The notes under the pieces are model-generated. The model was given only the letters and a program-made list of their open reading frames with translations, did no database searches and had not been told where the DNA came from. Position numbers and translations under genes: made by a program. Positions 60,312 to 64,000 of a stretch of 64,000 nt of DNA are shown one piece after another. The stretch comes from Cordilura impudica (lineage: Eukaryota > Arthropoda > Insecta > Diptera > Scathophagidae). The stretch lies in the NCBI GenBank assembly GCA_963682025.1, contig OY821520.1, positions 239,759,914 through 239,823,913 of the forward strand, written 5' to 3'. Every line of letters begins with the position of its first letter. The first letter of the stretch is position 1.

Positions 60312-61556
60312 TAACTAATTTAACGCAAGCTTCCGTGAAACATTTTACTGTCATATTAATTTTGATTAATCCAAAATAATTTTCCAGGGAAGTTGAATTT
60401 TTATTCTGCATTTTATGTTTTTTAAAACTTTCTGACGTTGACGGTTGAAAACCAAATGAAATTATAATGGGGCAATACAAAAATACAAATTACTAGAGAA
60501 AACAAAGAAAACAAACATTACCTTGTTCATTCATGAATTAGAATTTTCTCACGTTATGTTAATGAACAAAAAAAATTTTCAGCGAATAATAAAATAAAAT
60601 ATCGAGAAAGAGAAACTGCAATATTTTTTTTCGCTGAAAAAAAAATCAAATATTGAACCTGAACCCATTTTCAGACAGGAACGGGTTCAGGTTCAGGGTT
60701 CACAATTTGTTAAAAAAGCTTGAACCGGAACGGGTTCCGGGTTCGGGTTCGGTTCGAAACCCTGCTCAGAACACTTTTTTCGTCGATATTTAGCAATGTC
60801 CGTCCGTCCGTCTGTGTGTCCATGTAAAAATTTTGTAATCAAACTACAGGTCGCAAATATCAATATATTTTAATGAAAGCTTTTATCGGTCATAGGATGA
60901 ACGCTACTGAAATTGGTGAAATTCGGTCCATGTTCAGACCTAGTCTCCATACAAATGACCCTTATGAAATCGGCTTAAATTGCCATAAGATCCAAATTAT
61001 GATATAGATCGTGGTCAAATTGGGTTTGTGTGTGTTTATTACATCCATTGATCAGTTGTCCAAAAATAAACCCCATATGGTAATTCTTTGTCATAGCCCC
61101 CATATAAAGATGCATCCATATCTTCACTTATATCTATCAAAAAACAAAAATATTGCACAGATTTTTCTCAAATTCGGTTTGTATATGTTTTTGTAAAATT
61201 GAAGTGACTTTAGCAAATATGGTCAGGATTGGTTCATTTTTCGACCTAGTCCCCATATAAATATAGCATCCGATGTGAACTTTTTCATATCTGCAGCCAA
61301 AGAAATTAATAACAATGCCACTCAAATTTGGTTTATGCTTATTTTCTATATCCGCTTAGTTGTACCGAAAAGATAGGGTCTCTAAACCATGGTATAGGGT
61401 ATCGTAAAGTCGGTCTAGACCGACTATAATTTTCTTGTTTATTATTGCATTATATTTAAAAGGTAATCTTTGCATCAGTTGAGGATTACTGACAATTGAT
61501 TTTCTTATTTATTAGGATAAATAAGAACATTTTGAAAGTTATGTCCGAGAATTTTT

Positions 61557-62205
61557 TATACCCTGTACCACTACGTGCATGTCCGTCCGTTTGTGTCTCC
61601 ATTTAAAACTTGTAATCAAACTACAGGTCGAAATGAATATATTTTGATAAAAATTGGTACATAAGCTTTTGTCAGCCATAGGACAAACGCTATTGAAATT
61701 GGTTAAAATCGGTAAATGTTCAGACCTAGTCTCCATACAAATGACCACTATGAGATCGACTTAAATTGCCATAACATCCAAATTATCGTATATATCTCGG
61801 TCAAATTTGGTTTATATGTGTTTATTTCACTCATTAATCGGTAGTCCAAAAATAAACGCTGTGGGACAATTTTTAGCCATAGCCCCCATATAAAGCTGAT
61901 TACAGATATTCACTTAAATCTTTAAAAAGAACTAAAATTTTGCACATATTTTTCTCAAATTTGGATTGTACATGTTATTGCAGAAAAATAAGTATGTGAC
62001 TACCATTTCTCGACCTAGTCCCCATTTAAATATAGCATCCGATATGAACTTTTTCATATCTACAGGCAAAAAAAAAATTCATAACAATGACACTCAAATT
62101 CGATTTATGCTTATCTTCTATATCTAATTAGTTGGACCTAAGACCCTTTTCTCTAAATGCACGGTATAAGTTATCGTATACTCGGTCTAGACCGAATATA
62201 ATTTT
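61557..62205 (+). repeat. Helentron/DINE-like family A, copy 4
   Basis: Starts ATACCCTGTACCACTACGTG, lacks the GGGTATAATG block by deletion, contains ATGTCCGTCCGTTTGTGTC, and ends ACTCGGTCTAGACCGAATAT with a degenerate palindrome. Tandem with copy 3 in the same orientation, about 115 bp apart. Confidence 0.7.
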
Positions 62206-62368
62206 AATAGTGAAAGGATAATTCCATAGAATTTTTTTTTTAATTCAACGAAATTAGAATTCTTAAGCAAAATTAGTCGAAAATTTCTCGTCGTTAAAAT
62301 GTAGTCCAAAACAAAGTTAATTTTTTATTAAAAATTTTGATTCCATTTTATTATAGTCTTATTTATAT

Positions 62369-63480
62369 TTAAAGCTGGTGGATATAAAAAGAAAGCAGTT
62401 TTTGCCATAAACTCAGATTTGGAACCCAAGCTTTATCAACGTTATCAATAATTTTTTCTTTCAATGACAATATAGCAGCCACATCTGTATCTTTAGGCAC
62501 ACACATGTTCTTCATTTTTTGAATTGACGGTATAACGAAATACAAACAGGGAGAGCTGCAAAGTTGCAATGTCTTAAATAAAATTTGAAAGTCACTGCAT
62601 AAATCAACTAGTGCTTTAAGCGTCGAAATAGTTAATAGTAATAATCTTTGGCTTTCTTCATTCTCCTTGATGATCTCGTTAATTGGGAACCATTGAACTA
62701 TTGACTTAAACATTGTAAAGTTGGAATTCCAACAACTGGGTCATTCGTTTCTCAATGAAGTTGTTAATTGATGCTCTCTACAAGTTCTGTGAGCTCTGCG
62801 GTTTCATTAATGCGGTGTTCCAAAACGTTTGCAAACAAAAGGCTGCTGCAGTTTAAACGAATGTTATTCTTCAATGCTTTCACAGCGTTTGATCCTCAGT
62901 CTGTTACGAATATAATTGCCTTCATATTATTTATATCAAACTCACAACACAAAGTATTTAACTTGCTCAAAAAGTTATCACCAGTTGAACACTCAAAACC
63001 ATGGATTTCATTCCTAAAACGAAGTTATATAATTAAAAATTTTTTTGGTAGTGCAATGTAACTCCCAAAAAATTTCTGCGCATATGATTGTCTGTCCAGA
63101 AATCAATTGTTGCAGATCCTCCTCCGGTTTGAACAATGTCACCTATTTCCTCTTTGATTTTTTTTCGCTTCTGCTAGTTTCTGCGTTGCATGTGAAAGCT
63201 TTGTTGCATAAGGAAAAAAGTCTTCAATAACAACATTTTCTCCATACTTTGCTCCAATATTAATGAAAAACTTTGCGAGCTTTACATAGCCAGAACCATT
63301 GATGGCTGAAAATGGTTGGCAATCCTAATTAATCCATACTACACAGGTGTCGATAGCGGCCCTTTTGTCTTCTGCTGTAACACTTTTCCGACAATTCGGC
63401 ACCGTTAGTGATTGACAGCACTTATGACGGCTTATATTTGACGTTTGTCTTGGCGAATATTTGAGATAAATATTCCTCCA
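62369..63480 (-). pseudogene. second hAT transposase relic, different subfamily
   Basis: Fragments on the - strand: DKRAAIDTCVVWIN followed, after a stop, by DCQPFSAINGSGYVKLAKFF, then INNMKAIIFVTD*GSNAVKAL (the TDxGSN block), LLFANVLEHRINETAELTEL, SCWNSNFTMFKSIVQWFP (the R/CWNS block) and LLTISTLKALVDLCSDF ...LYFVIPSIQKM. Several stops and frameshifts. It is clearly distinct in sequence from the hAT at 57629. Element ends were not found. Confidence 0.72.
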
Positions 63481-63666
63481 AAATGACTCCATTCTCTTTA
63501 ATTATATACTAAGATTATATGCTCCATATTATACTTCTACCCTTACGTCTTGGCGACAAGGTGTAAACACTTTTAGAAATTTGATCTATCACAAAATTTT
63601 CTTCCACTGACATTTTTCTAATGCTGTAAGGTGTTTGCATTGAAATTTTAAACTAACTAAATCTAA

Positions 63667-63960
63667 CTAGCAGATTCCAGCGCTCGAAGTTCGAGTGCAA
63701 TTTCTAGGCAGCTTTATTTTTCAACTTAGCCAATTCACAAACCAACACTCTTATGGTTTATTATTGTGAATGAAGATAACAAAATCATTAACAAACACAT
63801 TAACAAATTTAATAAAACACACATAGCATATGTATAATTTAAATGCAATTTACTCAAAATAAAGGAAAAAAATTAAAAAATTTGTAAATCTACAAAACGG
63901 TGAAAAAGAAATACATAATATAAGTATATCAATTTTTTTTGTCGCGGTGGTCGTTGTGCT
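63667..63960 (-). mobile_element. Helitron-like family B, copy 4 (5' part degraded or absent)
   Basis: On the - strand it ends GCTGGAATCTGCTAG with the hairpin CTCGAACTTCGAG; the 5' portion fades near 63950 close to the window end. More diverged than copies 1 and 3. Confidence 0.65.
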
Positions 63961-64000
63961 TAACCCCTTTTTCTTTTTTATAATTGTAAATGTTTGGGCA

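Larger units (their letters stand above)
57868..60480 (-). pseudogene. hAT transposase, recently broken
   Basis: Order on the - strand: N-terminal piece 60480-60315 (STSLENYFGLIKINMTVKCF ...CVKLV); after the MITE, TINSRPFTIFKDSGMRDIIE to SLKIYSASRLGRS (59819-59598); after the Helitron-like insertion, YICNGKIYLRTLAMYEVDDR and VYSVTSDNGRNMLKA (second catalytic Asp), HFKCVAHTAQLAV, then ILDCPTRWNSTFDMLHRLL, NAAVYLDPRFRLMF and the dimerisation tail ILEFWGQKKLEIPLLYEAAQ, IPATQVSVE*AFSALKFVLS. An Arg codon of the VERAFS signature is a stop, and small frameshifts occur near 58800 and 58600. The first acidic residue expected in SLK-V-D-x-A-S reads Tyr here. Otherwise well preserved. Confidence 0.85.
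57629..60764 (-). mobile_element. hAT-superfamily element, 3136 bp, with 8 bp target duplication
   Basis: Ends CAGGGTTTCGAACC (left) and GGTTCGAAACCCTG (right) are a perfect 14 bp inverted repeat, with GGGTTC-rich subterminal repeats on both sides. Flanks CTCTGAAC (57621-57628) and CTCAGAAC (60765-60772) match at 7 of 8 positions, the hAT signature. A transposase gene on the - strand spans most of the interior, itself interrupted by a Harbinger-type MITE and a Helitron-like element. Confidence 0.92.
57526..61440 (+). repeat. Helentron/DINE-like family A, copy 3, split by a hAT element
   Basis: The left part 57526-57628 starts ATACCCTATACCACTATGTG; the right part resumes at 60765 with the target duplication, then GTCCGTCCGTCCGTCTGTG, and ends in AGTCGGTCTAGACCGACT and TTTTCTTG. 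Joining the two parts restores the same order as copy 2. Confidence 0.8.

Overview
The window is an AT-rich, transposon-dense piece of a fly (Diptera) genome. Its anchor is the 3' two thirds of minibrain (mnb), the DYRK1A-type protein kinase gene. Gene content, Ser/Gln-rich insect-style C-termini, very large repeat-filled introns and the repeat families point to a higher fly, most likely a calyptrate such as a blowfly. The species is an inference; the protein-level assignments are strong.

Layout. Positions 1-50339 are mnb on the + strand: five confident coding exons (1292-1463, 1543-1710, 7930-8216, 8289-8946, 49219-50339). They are split by a 6.2 kb intron and a 40.3 kb intron, and the upstream exons lie outside the window. 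From 53836 to 57334 are two compact genes arranged head to head: a ZNF622/REI1-type ribosome biogenesis factor on the - strand (two exons) and an Aven homologue on the + strand (two exons, the first only 29 bp). The remainder is mobile and repetitive DNA.

Mobile DNA. The 6.2 kb intron holds Helitron-like and Helentron/DINE-like repeats and a decayed piggyBac with exact TTAA ends. The 40 kb intron holds, in order: a field of a recurring TCCTTCGAACCGG-type motif; a 3 kb AATAAAAGGTAC-type satellite with a 46 bp palindrome; four copies of a roughly 0.95 kb inverted-end family; a fold-back element; a Penelope-like element (PLE) with reverse transcriptase and GIY-YIG remnants; two DINE-like elements carrying the same minisatellite in opposite orientations; and a decayed jockey-type retrotransposon holding an intact 1307 bp DD41D mariner. 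Downstream of mnb is a perfect 160 bp-arm inverted repeat that looks like a paired PLE terminus and contains two hammerhead-ribozyme-like cores. Positions 57526-61440 are a datable nest: a DINE-like element split by a hAT, itself split by a Harbinger-type MITE and a Helitron-like element. A second hAT relic occupies the right end.

How it works together: mnb, the ZNF622-like gene and Aven are ordinary cellular genes with no evident shared pathway. I found no new gene cassette or defence system. The most unusual signals are structural: the PLE terminal hairpin with ribozyme-like cores, the conserved motif field in the mnb intron, and the intact mariner.
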